Origin: Streptomyces sp. NBC_01754
GTDB lineage: Bacteria; Actinomycetota; Actinomycetes; Streptomycetales; Streptomycetaceae
Direction of reading: 5' to 3'
Assembly (NCBI RefSeq): GCF_035918015.1
Contig: NZ_CP109132.1
Coordinates: 496,001 to 560,000 of the forward strand
DNA length: 64,000 nucleotides
Of the stretch, positions 16,851-26,247 are shown piece by piece. The stretch's first letter is position 1. The number at the start of each line of letters is the position of its first letter. The translations under genes were made by a program, and so were the position numbers. Below the pieces are notes generated by a model. That model was not told where the DNA came from. It made no database searches and worked only from the letters and a program-made list of their open reading frames with translations.

Positions 16851-17235
16851 TCCCTCTCTCTGTCCGCGGTGCGGGCCGCCGCCGGTGCCGGCGGCCGGTC
16901 CACCGGTTTCCGAAGAGGACTCGGGCTTCACCGTTCTGCTTCCTTCTGGCGCGCTTCGCCACCCGCGCCCAGGAGGCCGTTCCTCCCCGCCCTCGCGACT
17001 CCCGGGCGCTCGCGGCGAGGACACGCCTGGTTCCGCTCCCCTCCAGGTACGAAACCCCGTGCGGCCCGCACGGGCATCCGGAGCGTCGAGAACCTGGCGC
17101 CCCGGATCCTGACGAGCCTGTGGCACCGGCGTGGCGCGCCGCGCCGGTTACGCACGGCGGCGGACCACAATGCGAAGGTTGGCACGGAAGAGGCTGAATG
17201 CACCGGTTACAGGCGGTTCTCCGGAAGGGCGAAGC
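16851..17235. other. intergenic upstream of ctaD
   Basis: 385 bp between the enzyme remnant and the oxidase operon. It must hold the ctaD promoter; GGAAGG at 17223-17228 is the ribosome-binding site. Nothing else recognised. Confidence 0.5.
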
Positions 17236-18945
17236 GTGTCCATGCGTACGCGGCCGCAGGCCGCACCAGCGGGGGAGGCGACCCGGCGGCGGGTCGCGCA
17301 GGGGTCGAGGCTGCTGAATCTGCTGTCGACGACCGATCACAAGGTGATCGGCAACATGTATCTGGTCACCTCGTTCGGGTTCTTCCTGTTCGCCGGGCTG
17401 CTGGCGATGCTGATGCGTGCCGAGCTGGCCCGCCCGGGGATGCAGATCGTCTCCCCCGAGCAGTACAACCAGCTGTTCACCGTGCACGGCACGATCATGA
17501 TGCTGCTGTTCGCCACCCCGACCTTCACCGGCTTCGCCAACGCGATCATGCCGCTACAGATCGGCGCCCCGGACGTGGCCTTCCCCCGGCTGAACGCCTT
17601 CACCTACTGGGTCTACCTGTTCGGCGGTCTGCTGGTCGTCTCGGGCTTCCTGACGTCGAACGGCGCGGCGTCCTTCGGCTGGTTCGCGTACGCGCCCCTG
17701 AACGGGCCCCTCCACTCCCCCGGCACGGGGGCGGACCTCTGGGTGATGGGGCTGGTGGTCTCCGGCCTGAGCACCATCCTCGGTTCGGTCAACTTCATCA
17801 CCACCGTCATCTGTCTGCGCGCCCCGGGCATGACCTTGTTCCGTATGCCGATCTTCACCTGGAACGTGCTGTTCACGTCCATCCTGGCGCTGCTGGCCTT
17901 TCCCGTGCTGACGGCCGCGCTGCTCGCGCTGGAGGCGGACAGGAAGTTCGGGGCGCACGTCTTCGACGCGGCCAACGGCGGAGCGCTGCTGTGGCAGCAC
18001 CTGTTCTGGTTCTTCGGCCATCCCGAGGTGTACATCGTGGCGCTGCCGTTCTTCGGGGTGGTCAGTGAGATCCTCCCGGTGTTCAGCCGGAAGCCGATCT
18101 TCGGGTACGTCGGGCTGGTCGGTGCCACGATCGCCATCACGGGGCTGTCGGCCACCGTCTGGGCGCACCACATGTTCGCCACGGGATCGGTGCTGCTGCC
18201 GTTCTTCTCGCTGATGTCGTTCCTGATCGCCGTACCCACGGGGGTGAAGTTCTTCAACTGGATCGGGACCATGTGGAAGGGCTCCCTGTCGTTCGAGACG
18301 CCGATGCTGTGGTCCGTCGGCTTCCTGGTCACCTTCCTGCTCGGCGGGCTGACCGGGGTGCTGGTGGCCTCGCCGCCGCTGGACTTCCATCTGACGGACA
18401 GCTATTTCGTCGTCGCGCATCTGCACTACGTGCTGTTCGGCACGATCGTCTTCGCCACGTTCGCGGGCTTCTACTTCTGGTGGCCCAAGTTCACCGGGCG
18501 GATGCTCGACGAACGGCTCGGGAAGCTGCACTTCTGGACCGTGTTCGTGGGCTTCCAGCTCACTTTCCTCGTCCAGCACTGGCTCGGTGAGCAGGGCATG
18601 CCCCGCCGGTACGCGGACTACCTGGTCGCCGACGGGTTCACCACCCTCAACACCCTCTCCTCCGTCGGGGCGTTCCTGCTGGGCCTGTCCACGCTGCCGT
18701 TCCTGTACAACCTCTACACGACCCACCGGCACGGCGAGAAGGTGACCACCGACGACCCCTGGGGGTGGGGCCGTTCCCTGGAGTGGGCCACCAGTTGTCC
18801 GCCGCCCCGGCACAATTTCCACGCCCTGCCCCGGATCCGCAGCGACTCCCCCGCCTTCGACCTGCACCACCCCGAGGTCACGGGCGGGTCGGCCGGCCGC
18901 CGGACGGCGCCGGAGCCCGAGACCACCCGGCAGGTGACCGGATGA
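17236..18945 (+). CDS. ctaD: cytochrome c oxidase subunit I (aa3 type)
   Basis: A 569-residue polytopic subunit with 12 membrane segments. Heme and copper ligands are visible: [10 protein letters not shown] (low-spin heme a His), [14 protein letters not shown] (CuB His with the cross-linked Tyr), WAHHMFATG (two CuB His) and [12 protein letters not shown] (heme a3 and heme a ligands). It reduces O2 to water and pumps protons. GTG 17236 gives 7-base spacing to GGAAGG; ATG 17242 is an alternative. ctaF follows with an overlap. Subunits II (CtaC) and III (CtaE) are not here, so this is a second-copy oxidase core or relies on subunits encoded elsewhere. Confidence 0.95.
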   Translation: MSMRTRPQAAPAGEATRRRVAQGSRLLNLLSTTDHKVIGNMYLVTSFGFFLFAGLLAMLMRAELARPGMQIVSPEQYNQLFTVHGTIMMLLFATPTFTGFANAIMPLQIGAPDVAFPRLNAFTYWVYLFGGLLVVSGFLTSNGAASFGWFAYAPLNGPLHSPGTGADLWVMGLVVSGLSTILGSVNFITTVICLRAPGMTLFRMPIFTWNVLFTSILALLAFPVLTAALLALEADRKFGAHVFDAANGGALLWQHLFWFFGHPEVYIVALPFFGVVSEILPVFSRKPIFGYVGLVGATIAITGLSATVWAHHMFATGSVLLPFFSLMSFLIAVPTGVKFFNWIGTMWKGSLSFETPMLWSVGFLVTFLLGGLTGVLVASPPLDFHLTDSYFVVAHLHYVLFGTIVFATFAGFYFWWPKFTGRMLDERLGKLHFWTVFVGFQLTFLVQHWLGEQGMPRRYADYLVADGFTTLNTLSSVGAFLLGLSTLPFLYNLYTTHRHGEKVTTDDPWGWGRSLEWATSCPPPRHNFHALPRIRSDSPAFDLHHPEVTGGSAGRRTAPEPETTRQVTG

Positions 18946-19331
18946 GGGGCGAGGCCTGGCTCTTCACGGGGGTGGCGCTGTTCTTCGCGGTGACCGGCTC
19001 GGTCTACGCCGCGTTCTCGACCGACCCGGCCGGTATCGCCGCGCTGCTGGTGTCCTTCCTGATGTCCGCGCTGATCGCCGGCTTCCTCTGGTGGGGCTAC
19101 GGGCGCGTCGGCCGCCGGCCCGAGGACCGCAAGGACGCCCAGGTACGGGAGGTGGGCGGCAGGCGCGCGTACTTCCCCGCCCGGAGCTACTTCCCCGTCC
19201 TGACCGCCGCCGGTACCGCTCTGCTCGGTCTGGGCACGGTCCAGGGGCTGTGGCTCTTCCTGATCGGCGTCGGTGTCCTGGTCCCGGGCGTCTACGGCTT
19301 CGTCTTCCAGAACCCGGACCCCACGGGCTGA
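18942..19331 (+). CDS. ctaF: actinobacterial cytochrome c oxidase subunit IV
   Basis: A 129-residue membrane protein with four hydrophobic segments in two hairpins (about 6-26, 31-50, 84-101, 102-122). This is the layout of the actinobacterial subunit IV, which usually follows cta[12 protein letters not shown] and [10 protein letters not shown] are in the connecting loop. ATG 18942 overlaps the ctaD stop. It probably stabilises the oxidase in the bcc-aa3 supercomplex. Confidence 0.85.
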   Translation: MRGEAWLFTGVALFFAVTGSVYAAFSTDPAGIAALLVSFLMSALIAGFLWWGYGRVGRRPEDRKDAQVREVGGRRAYFPARSYFPVLTAAGTALLGLGTVQGLWLFLIGVGVLVPGVYGFVFQNPDPTG

Positions 19332-19355
19332 GCCGCGCGGCCGGCCGGACGCCGG

Positions 19356-21044
19356 TCAGCCGGTGCGCTCGCCGGGCCGGTCGGGGCCGGCCAGGACCTC
19401 GGCCGTCTCCCGCCGCTGTTCCCCGGTCGCCGGGGGCCGCACCGCGTCCCGGTAGTACCAGCGGCTGAGCGAGACACGCAGCCGGTCGGTGAGGCGGGTG
19501 CGGGCCGGGTCCCGCCGGGTGGCGCGCGGCTCCAGCGGACGGGGCAGGTCCCGCGCCCTCAGCACGTACCGCTTCGCGGCGGGCAGGTCCTGGTGGCCGG
19601 GGTGGTAGCCGCCCTCGACGGACTGGCGCACCTCACCGGTCTCCTCACCCTCCTCCAGCAGGTCCCGGTCCCGTGCCTGGGCGGCGAGGCAGAGCCGTGA
19701 CGCCACCAGGAAGGCCACCACCGGGAGCACGAACAGGGCGACGCGGAACGCCCAGGTCAGTGCGTGGACGGGCACGTCGAGGACGAAGGCGAGCACGTCC
19801 TGCCCGCCGGCGAGCAGCAGTACCCCGTACGCGGTCAGCGCGGCGACGCCCAGGCCGGTGCGGACCGGCCGGTCGCGCGGCCGGTCGCACAGGTGGTGCT
19901 CGCCGGAGCCCGGGGTGATCCACCGTTCGAAGAAGGGATAGGCGTACAGCACGAGGAAGAGGGCGCCCGGCAGGATCACCCCGGGCACCAGCGGGTTCCA
20001 GATCAGGGTGTGGCCCCACAGCCGGGTCTCCACCCCGGGCATCAGCCGCAGCGCTCCTTCGAGGAAGCCGACGTACCAGTCGGGCTGGGAGCCGGTGGAG
20101 ACGTGGTCCGGGCGATAGGGGCCGTAGTCCCAGACGGGGTTGATCTGGGCGAGGGCGGCCAGCAGGGTGAGGACACCGAAGACCAGGAAGAACAGCCCGC
20201 CCGACTTCGCCGTGTACTGCGGGTGGAACGGCTTGCCCACCGCGTTGCGACCGGTCCTGCCCGGTCCGGCCCACTGGGTGTGCTTCAGGTGCACGATGAG
20301 CAGGAGGTGCAGGCCGACGAGGGCGAGCAGCAGTCCGGGGACGAGCAGGATGTGTACGGGATAGAGGCGGGACACGATGTCGTCCCCGGGGAACTCGCCG
20401 CCGAAGACGAAGAGGCTCAGATAGGTGCCCACGACGGGGACCGACAGCATGATGCCCTGGGCGGTGCGCAGGCCGGTGCCGGACAGCAGGTCGTCGGGGA
20501 GCGAGTAGCCGGCGAAGCCCTCCAGCAGGGCGAGGAGGAACATCGTGACCCCCACCGCCCAGTTGAGCTCGCGCGGCCTGCGGAACGCGCCGGTGAGGAA
20601 GACCCTCAGCAGGTGCGCGCCGATCGAGGCGACGAAGACCAGGGCTCCCCAGTGGTGGATCTGACGGACCAGCAGCCCGCCCCGGACGTCGAAGCTGATG
20701 CGCAGGGTGGAGGCGTACGCCTCGGACATCCGCAGGCCGTGCAGCGGGCTGTGGGAACCCTCGTACACCACGTCGCTCATCGACGGCTCGAAGAACAACG
20801 TCAGGTAGACACCGGTCAGCACGAGGACGAGGAAGCTGTAGAGGGCCAGTTCGCCCAGCAGGAACGACCAGTGGTCGGGGAACGCCTTGCGCAGCAGCGC
20901 GCGCCCCGCCTCGGCGAGCGGGAGCCTGGCGTCCAGGGCGTCCACCGCTCCCCTGGCCCTGTGCCGCTTCCCGCTCCTGGGGCGTGCCTTCTCCTTCGCC
21001 AGCAGCACCGGTGCGCTCCCTGCCGTCAAGTCCTCCGCCGTCAC
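19356..21044 (-). CDS. cytochrome b subunit of a bc complex (QcrB paralogue)
   Basis: A 562-residue polytopic cytochrome b. The heme-ligand pairs are in QIHHWGALVFVASIGAHLLR and VHILLVPGLLLALVGLHLLLIVHLKH, and the quinol-site motif appears as NPLVP near DWYVGFLEGALRL. The N- and C-terminal extensions match actinobacterial QcrB. It oxidises menaquinol and passes electrons to the bc complex. Rieske (QcrA) and cytochrome cc (QcrC) genes are missing, so it must be a lone second copy. GTG 21044 is used as start. It converges on the ctaD-ctaF pair with only 24 bp between stops. Confidence 0.9.
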   Translation of the reverse strand: MTAEDLTAGSAPVLLAKEKARPRSGKRHRARGAVDALDARLPLAEAGRALLRKAFPDHWSFLLGELALYSFLVLVLTGVYLTLFFEPSMSDVVYEGSHSPLHGLRMSEAYASTLRISFDVRGGLLVRQIHHWGALVFVASIGAHLLRVFLTGAFRRPRELNWAVGVTMFLLALLEGFAGYSLPDDLLSGTGLRTAQGIMLSVPVVGTYLSLFVFGGEFPGDDIVSRLYPVHILLVPGLLLALVGLHLLLIVHLKHTQWAGPGRTGRNAVGKPFHPQYTAKSGGLFFLVFGVLTLLAALAQINPVWDYGPYRPDHVSTGSQPDWYVGFLEGALRLMPGVETRLWGHTLIWNPLVPGVILPGALFLVLYAYPFFERWITPGSGEHHLCDRPRDRPVRTGLGVAALTAYGVLLLAGGQDVLAFVLDVPVHALTWAFRVALFVLPVVAFLVASRLCLAAQARDRDLLEEGEETGEVRQSVEGGYHPGHQDLPAAKRYVLRARDLPRPLEPRATRRDPARTRLTDRLRVSLSRWYYRDAVRPPATGEQRRETAEVLAGPDRPGERTG

Positions 21045-21104
21045 GTCCGAGTCAAGCCCTACCCCGCGGAGCGTTGACGATCACAGCGTGCGCCCGTACG
21101 CCTG

Positions 21105-21131
21105 CCTCCCGGCGCACGGTGCGCCGGGAGG
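21105..21131. terminator. hairpin terminator after the GH1 gene
   Basis: A perfect 11-bp inverted repeat, arms 21105-21115 and 21121-21131, 5-base loop, 14 bp beyond the stop of the minus-strand GH1 gene and ending the ABC-GH1 operon. Confidence 0.82.
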
Positions 21132-21144
21132 GCTTGACCGGGAG

Positions 21145-22602
21145 TCAGGCGTGCGACGCGCGGTGGGCGCGGATGATGTCCGCGTACCGGTGGCCGCTGG
21201 TCTTCATGGTGCGCTTCTGCGTCGGGTAGTCGACGTGGACCAGGCCGAAGCGCTTGTCGTAGCCGTAGGCCCATTCGAAGTTGTCCAGCAGCGACCAGGC
21301 GTAGTACCCCTCCAGAGGCGCCCCCTTGCGGATGGCGCGGGCGCACGCCGCCAGGTGCTGCTCCAGGTAGCGGGTGCGCCCCGGGTCGTCCACGGCGCCG
21401 TCGGGGCCGACGGTGTCGGGGAAGGCCGAACCGTTCTCGGTGACGTACAGGCGGCGTACGCCGTAGTCGTCGGTGAGGCGCATCAGGAGTGCCTCCAGGC
21501 CGCCCGCGTCGATCGGCCAGTCCATTCCGGTGCGCTCCACACCGGACACCTTGATCTCCCGGGCGTGCGGGACCGGGCCCGTCGGGTCGTCGGCGACGGT
21601 CACCGGGAAGTAGTAGTTCAGGCCGTGCCAGTCCAGGGGGGTGGCGATGGTGTCCAGGTCGCCGTCGTGTTCGGGCAGCTCCACCCCGTACAGCTCGCGC
21701 ATGTCGGCGGGGAAGCCCCGGCCGTACACCGGGTCGAGCCACCAGCGGTTGGTGTGGCCGTCCATGCGGACGGCCGCCGCGACGTCCTCGGGGCGGGAGG
21801 AGGCCGCGTCGACGGTGGAGTGGTTGGTGACGAGGCCTATCCGGGCCCCGGGGACGGCGGCGCGCACGGCCTGGGTGGCGAGACCGTGGCCCAGCAGCAG
21901 GTGGTAGGAGGCGCGGACCGCCGCGGTGAGGTCGGTGAGGCCGGGGGCCATCCTGCCCTCCAGATGGCCGATCCAGCCGGAGCACAGGGGTTCGTTGAGG
22001 GTGGCCCAGCGGGTGACCCGGTCGCCGAGGCGGGTGGCCACCACGGAGGCGTAGGCGGCCAGGTGCTCGGCGGTGTCGCGGACCGTCCAGCCGCCCCGGT
22101 CCTGGAGCGCCTGGGGGAGGTCCCAGTGGTAGAGGGTGATGTTCGGGGTGATGCCGGCTTCCAGGAGGCCGTCCACCAGCCGGTCGTAGAAGTCGAGGCC
22201 CGGGGCGTTGACGGGGCCGTCGCCCGCGGGCAGGACGCGGGGCCAGGCGGTGGACATGCGGTAGGCGCCGGTACCCAGGCGCTTCATCAGCGCGATGTCC
22301 TCGGGCCACCGGTGGTAGTGGTCGCAGGCCTCGTCACCGTGGTCACCGTTCTCGGTCCTGCCGGGCGTGTGCGAGAACGTGTCCCAGATGGAGGGGGAGC
22401 GGCCGTCCTCGGCGGCGGCCCCCTCGATCTGGTACGCGGCCGTCGCGGTGCCCCAGACGAAGTCGCGGGGGAAGGCGGTGAGGTCGGCCGGTTCGGGGAC
22501 TTCGGACAGTTCGGAAACGCGGGAGACGCCGGAGACCTCGGACGCCTCGGGAACTTCGGGAACTTCGGGAACTTCGGGAACTTCGGACACGGGGTACCTC
22601 AC
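21145..22602 (-). CDS. bglC: GH1 beta-glucosidase with a repetitive N-terminal leader
   Basis: A 485-residue family 1 glycoside hydrolase. The acid/base is Glu204 in TLNEPL and the nucleophile Glu389 in [23 protein letters not shown] and [11 protein letters not shown] are the standard ends. It lacks a signal peptide, so it works in the cytoplasm on imported beta-glucosides such as cellobiose. The first 38 residues before the catalytic domain are a low-complexity string of E-V-P/S triplets encoded by a 9-bp tandem repeat. It follows the permease genes in one operon, as bglC follows cebEFG in known streptomycetes. The symbol is by analogy with that operon. Confidence 0.92.
   Translation of the reverse strand: MRYPVSEVPEVPEVPEVPEASEVSGVSRVSELSEVPEPADLTAFPRDFVWGTATAAYQIEGAAAEDGRSPSIWDTFSHTPGRTENGDHGDEACDHYHRWPEDIALMKRLGTGAYRMSTAWPRVLPAGDGPVNAPGLDFYDRLVDGLLEAGITPNITLYHWDLPQALQDRGGWTVRDTAEHLAAYASVVATRLGDRVTRWATLNEPLCSGWIGHLEGRMAPGLTDLTAAVRASYHLLLGHGLATQAVRAAVPGARIGLVTNHSTVDAASSRPEDVAAAVRMDGHTNRWWLDPVYGRGFPADMRELYGVELPEHDGDLDTIATPLDWHGLNYYFPVTVADDPTGPVPHAREIKVSGVERTGMDWPIDAGGLEALLMRLTDDYGVRRLYVTENGSAFPDTVGPDGAVDDPGRTRYLEQHLAACARAIRKGAPLEGYYAWSLLDNFEWAYGYDKRFGLVHVDYPTQKRTMKTSGHRYADIIRAHRASHA
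22551..22586. repeat. 9-bp tandem repeat, four perfect units, in the GH1 N-terminus
   Basis: Four exact copies of GAACTTCGG (plus strand) in a row, coding V-P-E triplets on the minus strand, followed at 22490-22550 by degenerate copies (S-E-V, S-R-V, S-E-L). Unit length is a multiple of three, so copy number can change without breaking the frame. Confidence 0.95.
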
Positions 22603-22649
22603 AGCTCTGTACGTCGGGTGGGGGAAGGCGGGGCGTCCGGCCGCCAGGG

Positions 22650-23525
22650 CTACTTCACGGCGCCGGCGGTGAGACCGGTGACGAGGTAGCGCTGGAGCAG
22701 CAGGAATCCCGCGACGACGGGCAGGCTCACCACCAGGGAGGCCGCCATGATCTGGTTCCAGTACACGTCGTTCTGGGTCGAGTAGCCCTGGAGGCCGACG
22801 GCGAGGGTGCGGGTGGCGTCGTTGGTCATGACGGAGGCGAAGAGCACCTCACCCCAGGCGGTCATGAACGCGTAGACGGCGACGGCGACGATGCCCGGGA
22901 TGGCCGCGGGCACGATGACCCGGAACAGTGCGCCCAGCGGTCCGCAGCCGTCCACCTTGGCCGCCTCGTCCAGGTCCCGCGGCACGGAGTCGAAGTACCC
23001 GATCAGCATCCAGATGGAGAACGGGAGGGAGAAGGTGAGGTAGGTGAGGATGAGGCCGCCGCGGGAGCCGAACAGCGCGATGCCGGTGGCGTTGCCGATG
23101 TTGACGTAGATGAGGAACAGCGGCAGCAGGAAGAGGATGCCGGGGAACATCTGCGTGGAGAGCACGGTGACGGTGAACACGCGCTTGCCGCGGAAGTTGT
23201 AGCGGCTGACGGCGTAGGCGGCGAACACGGCGATCACCACGGAGCAGACGGTCGCCGCCCCGGCCACGATCAGCGAGTTCATGAAGTAGTGGGCGAGCGG
23301 GACCGTGTCCCAGATGTCGAAGTAGGGGCGGATCGTCAGGCCGGAGGGGATCCACTGGAACTTCCCCGTCACGTCCTCCAGCGGTTTGAGGGAGCTGGTG
23401 ACCATGACGAAGACCGGCAGCAGGACGAAGACGGTCAGCAGGGTCAGGAAGATCCGCCGGCTCCACAGGAACGACTGCGGCGGTGCCATCGGCGAGCGGG
23501 ACGGCCGGTGGACGGGGCTAGCCAT
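22650..23525 (-). CDS. sugar ABC transporter permease (CUT1, CebG/MalG type)
   Basis: A 291-residue permease with six membrane segments. The cytoplasmic EAA loop reads [20 protein letters not shown], which docks to the ATPase. It pairs with the upstream permease and lipoprotein to import a di- or oligosaccharide. It starts at 23525 and overlaps the stop of the preceding permease by 8 bp. No ATPase gene is present; a shared MsiK-type ATPase encoded elsewhere is the usual solution in this genus. Confidence 0.9.
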   Translation of the reverse strand: MASPVHRPSRSPMAPPQSFLWSRRIFLTLLTVFVLLPVFVMVTSSLKPLEDVTGKFQWIPSGLTIRPYFDIWDTVPLAHYFMNSLIVAGAATVCSVVIAVFAAYAVSRYNFRGKRVFTVTVLSTQMFPGILFLLPLFLIYVNIGNATGIALFGSRGGLILTYLTFSLPFSIWMLIGYFDSVPRDLDEAAKVDGCGPLGALFRVIVPAAIPGIVAVAVYAFMTAWGEVLFASVMTNDATRTLAVGLQGYSTQNDVYWNQIMAASLVVSLPVVAGFLLLQRYLVTGLTAGAVK

Positions 23526-24531
23526 CGCTGGCCTTCTTTCCTCGGGACGTGAGCAGGAGGTAGAGGCCCGTCACCACGAGCAGGAACAGCAGAAGCAGGA
23601 CGGACATCGCGGAGCCCGTGCCGAAGTTCCAGGTCTGGAAGGACGACTGGTAGATGTGGATGGAGATGAGGTCCGCGGCAGCGGGGGCCGACTTCCCGAA
23701 GAGGACGAACGGCGTGTTGAAGTCGTTGAACGTCCACAGGAACAGCACGAGGACGAGGACCTGGTTGACCGGCCGAAGGGACGGCAGGGTGATGCGGCGG
23801 ATCTGCTGCCAGACCCCCGCGCCGTCGAGTGCGGCGGCCTCGTAGATGTCCCGGGGGATGTTCTGGAGGCCGGCCATCATGATGAGGAAGGCGAACGGCC
23901 AGCCCTTCCACACCGAGACGACGAGCAGGGTGACGAAGCTGTTGTCGCCCAGCAGCCAGAACGGCGGGCTGTCGGTGAGGCCCAGCTGGTCGTGGATGAC
24001 GTGGTTGATGATGCCGTTGTCGCGCTGGAACATGAACGCCCAGGTGATCACGGCGGCGTAGACGGGGAGTGCGTAGGGCACCAGGAAGAGGGTCCGCAGG
24101 AAGCCCCGGCCGCGGAACGTCTCCTGCATGAAGACGGCGGCGGCGGTGCCGAGCAGCCAGCACAGGCCCACCGAGAGCACGGTGAAGAGACAGGTGATGA
24201 GGAACGAGCGCAGCAGCGCCTCGCCCACCGGTGCGTCGAAGTCGACGGAGACGGCGTAGTTGTCGAAACCGGCCCACGGTGAGGTGGCCCAGTCGCGGAT
24301 GTAGAACTGGGTGAGCTCCCGGAAGCTGACGACGATACCGATGATCATCGGCACCAGGTGGACCAGCAGTTCGAGGAGCAGAGCGGGAAGCAGCAGCAGG
24401 TACGGCAGCCCGATGCGGCGCAGCCGCCCGGAGCGGCGTCTGCGCGGCGCCGCTCCGGGGTCGTTCTTCCCTGCTGTCCGCTCCCCTGTCGCAGGGGCGG
24501 CGGTGGTGGTCATGGTGGTGTCCGTGCTCAC
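23518..24531 (-). CDS. sugar ABC transporter permease (CUT1, CebF/MalF type)
   Basis: A 337-residue permease with six to seven membrane segments; the EAA loop is DIYEAAALDGAGVWQQIRRI. The N-terminal 45 residues are charged and cytoplasmic. It forms the membrane pore together with the CebG-like subunit. The 4-bp overlap with the upstream binding-protein gene (24528-24531) and the 8-bp overlap with the downstream permease mark a coupled operon. Confidence 0.9.
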   Translation of the reverse strand: MSTDTTMTTTAAPATGERTAGKNDPGAAPRRRRSGRLRRIGLPYLLLLPALLLELLVHLVPMIIGIVVSFRELTQFYIRDWATSPWAGFDNYAVSVDFDAPVGEALLRSFLITCLFTVLSVGLCWLLGTAAAVFMQETFRGRGFLRTLFLVPYALPVYAAVITWAFMFQRDNGIINHVIHDQLGLTDSPPFWLLGDNSFVTLLVVSVWKGWPFAFLIMMAGLQNIPRDIYEAAALDGAGVWQQIRRITLPSLRPVNQVLVLVLFLWTFNDFNTPFVLFGKSAPAAADLISIHIYQSSFQTWNFGTGSAMSVLLLLFLLVVTGLYLLLTSRGKKASDG

Positions 24532-25844
24532 TTCTTGGGCATCTGCTGCTGGGCCTTTTCGAGCTTGGCCTTGACCGACTCGGTCGTCACCGGGCGGCCG
24601 GCGGCGGCGTCCGCGAAGAGGTCCTTGACCGCGGTGCCGACGACCGTCTCGAACTGGGACTCCTCGGGAACCTGCGGGAGGGCGGCGGCGCTGGTGGCGA
24701 GGGCCTCACGCAGCGGCGACAGCGCGAAGGTGCTGAACGCCTCGTCCTCCTGGGCGGACTTGACCGGCGGGATGGAGCCGTAGGCCTTGTTGAGGAGGAT
24801 CTGCTCCTCGTCGCTGGTCATGAACTTCACGAACTTCTTGGCGCCGTCGACGTTCTTGGTGTTCTCGAAGACGGCCATGTTGATACCGGCGACCATGGAG
24901 TTCGTCCCGGTGCCCTGGCCGGGCTTGCCCGACTGGACGGGTGCGGGCACGACGCCCCATTCCGACTCGTCCATGCCCTGGGACTTGAAGGTGGCGGCCG
25001 CGGTCTGCCACAGGACCATCGCCGTCTTGTTCTTGGCGAAGTCACTGAGGGACTGGTTCTGCGCGTACTCGGCGTTGCCGGGCGCGATGATCTTGTCCTT
25101 GGCCATCAGGTCCACGTACTGCTTGACGGCCGCGACGGCTCCGTCGGACGTGAAGTCCGGCTTGCCGTCGGGAGTGAAGAAGTCCGCTCCGTGCTGCTTT
25201 CCGAGCACGAAGATCTGGTGGATGTTGTTGGAGAGGTTCGACCCCTCGGCGCCGAGCGCCCACTTGCCGTCCTTGGACAGCTTCTTGCCGGTCGTGACGA
25301 GCTCGTCCCAGGTGGCGGGCGGCTGCTTGATGCCGGCGTCGGCGAACATCTTCTTGTTGTAGTAGAGCGCGTAGGCCATGGAGTACAGCGGGACGGCGGC
25401 CGGGTCCTTGCCCTCGACGCCGGTGGAGCCCAGCGCCGACTCGACGAAGCGGTCTCTGCCGCCGATCGCGTCGAAGTTCTTCGCGTCCCAGGGCAGCAGC
25501 GCGCCGCTCGCCTGCAGGGAGGCGCTCCAGGTGTTGCCGATGTTCAGGACGTCGGGGCCCTGGCCGGACGTGGTCGCGGTGAGGATGCGGTTCAGCAGGT
25601 CGCCCCAGGGCACGACCTCCAGCTTGACCTTGATGCCGGTCTCCTTCTCGAACTTGTCGAGTTCCGGCTGGAGGACCTTCTTGTCCACCTCGAGGCTGGC
25701 GCCCTGGTTCGAGGCCCAGTACGTGAGGGTCTTCGGCTGGTCGTTCGATCCGCCCGCACCGGAGGTCCCGCCTCCGCAGGCGGCCGCGGTGAGGACGAGC
25801 GAGAGGGTGACGGTGCCGACGGCCGCGGCTCTGATTCTGCGCAT
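24528..25844 (-). CDS. sugar-binding lipoprotein of an ABC transporter (CebE-like)
   Basis: A 438-residue extracellular solute-binding protein of family 1. The lipoprotein signal ends at LTAAACGGG (Cys near residue 20), followed by the mature start LTYWASNQGA. Internal blocks YYNKKMFADAGIKQPPATWD and GPDVLNIGNTW are typical of oligosaccharide binders. ATG 25844 is the start because it gives a proper signal peptide; the reading frame further upstream does not. It is followed by two permeases and a GH1 enzyme, so a beta-glucoside such as cellobiose is the likely ligand, but this is inferred from context. Confidence 0.88.
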   Translation of the reverse strand: MRRIRAAAVGTVTLSLVLTAAACGGGTSGAGGSNDQPKTLTYWASNQGASLEVDKKVLQPELDKFEKETGIKVKLEVVPWGDLLNRILTATTSGQGPDVLNIGNTWSASLQASGALLPWDAKNFDAIGGRDRFVESALGSTGVEGKDPAAVPLYSMAYALYYNKKMFADAGIKQPPATWDELVTTGKKLSKDGKWALGAEGSNLSNNIHQIFVLGKQHGADFFTPDGKPDFTSDGAVAAVKQYVDLMAKDKIIAPGNAEYAQNQSLSDFAKNKTAMVLWQTAAATFKSQGMDESEWGVVPAPVQSGKPGQGTGTNSMVAGINMAVFENTKNVDGAKKFVKFMTSDEEQILLNKAYGSIPPVKSAQEDEAFSTFALSPLREALATSAAALPQVPEESQFETVVGTAVKDLFADAAAGRPVTTESVKAKLEKAQQQMPKK

Positions 25845-26247
25845 GACAGCGGGGGCCTTTCGAAGGTGGGACGGATGTGCACCGGGGGCGGGCGGGCCGA
25901 AACAGCGCCTCTGCCAGCCGGACCGGAAATCCATACGGCTTAATTTAGGATGTGAGTTAAACCCCAAGCGAAGGGCCCGTCAAGAGGGTTCACGGCGGTA
26001 CGTCGCGGTCCGGGGCGTCGGGAAGAGGGAACAGATGGACGTACGCGGCGGCCGTAGGTGCGTGACCTGCGGCGGGAGGACGGCACCGCGGTATTGCAAC
26101 GGTTGTGTTTCGACGGCCCGTCACGCGGCCGCGCCCCACGGGCCCCGGTCCCGGTGTGGTGGACGGCGACGCGCGGGGGCGCGCGCCGCGGTGAAGCGGC
26201 GCGCGCCCCTGGGGTTCCGGGGTGCCCTCCCCGGGCGGACCGGCGGG
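25845..26247. promoter_or_regulatory. upstream region of the beta-glucoside ABC operon
   Basis: 403 bp. It holds the operon promoter and, at 25939-25963, a strikingly A/T-rich imperfect inverted repeat with TTAATTTAGG and GAGTTAAAC halves about 95 bp before the start codon, a candidate operator. No GAGCGCTC-type CebR box is present. A strong hairpin at 26176-26209 closes the neighbouring gene. Confidence 0.55.
26176..26209. terminator. hairpin terminator after the discoidin/GH2-like gene
   Basis: A perfect 14-bp inverted repeat, arms 26176-26189 and 26196-26209, 6-base loop, about 40 bp after the stop of the minus-strand gene. Confidence 0.85.

Noticed and set aside
26100..26247. Possible short peptide genes downstream of the discoidin/GH2-like gene
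   Set aside because: No ribosome-binding site, and the stretch is dominated by the terminator stem.
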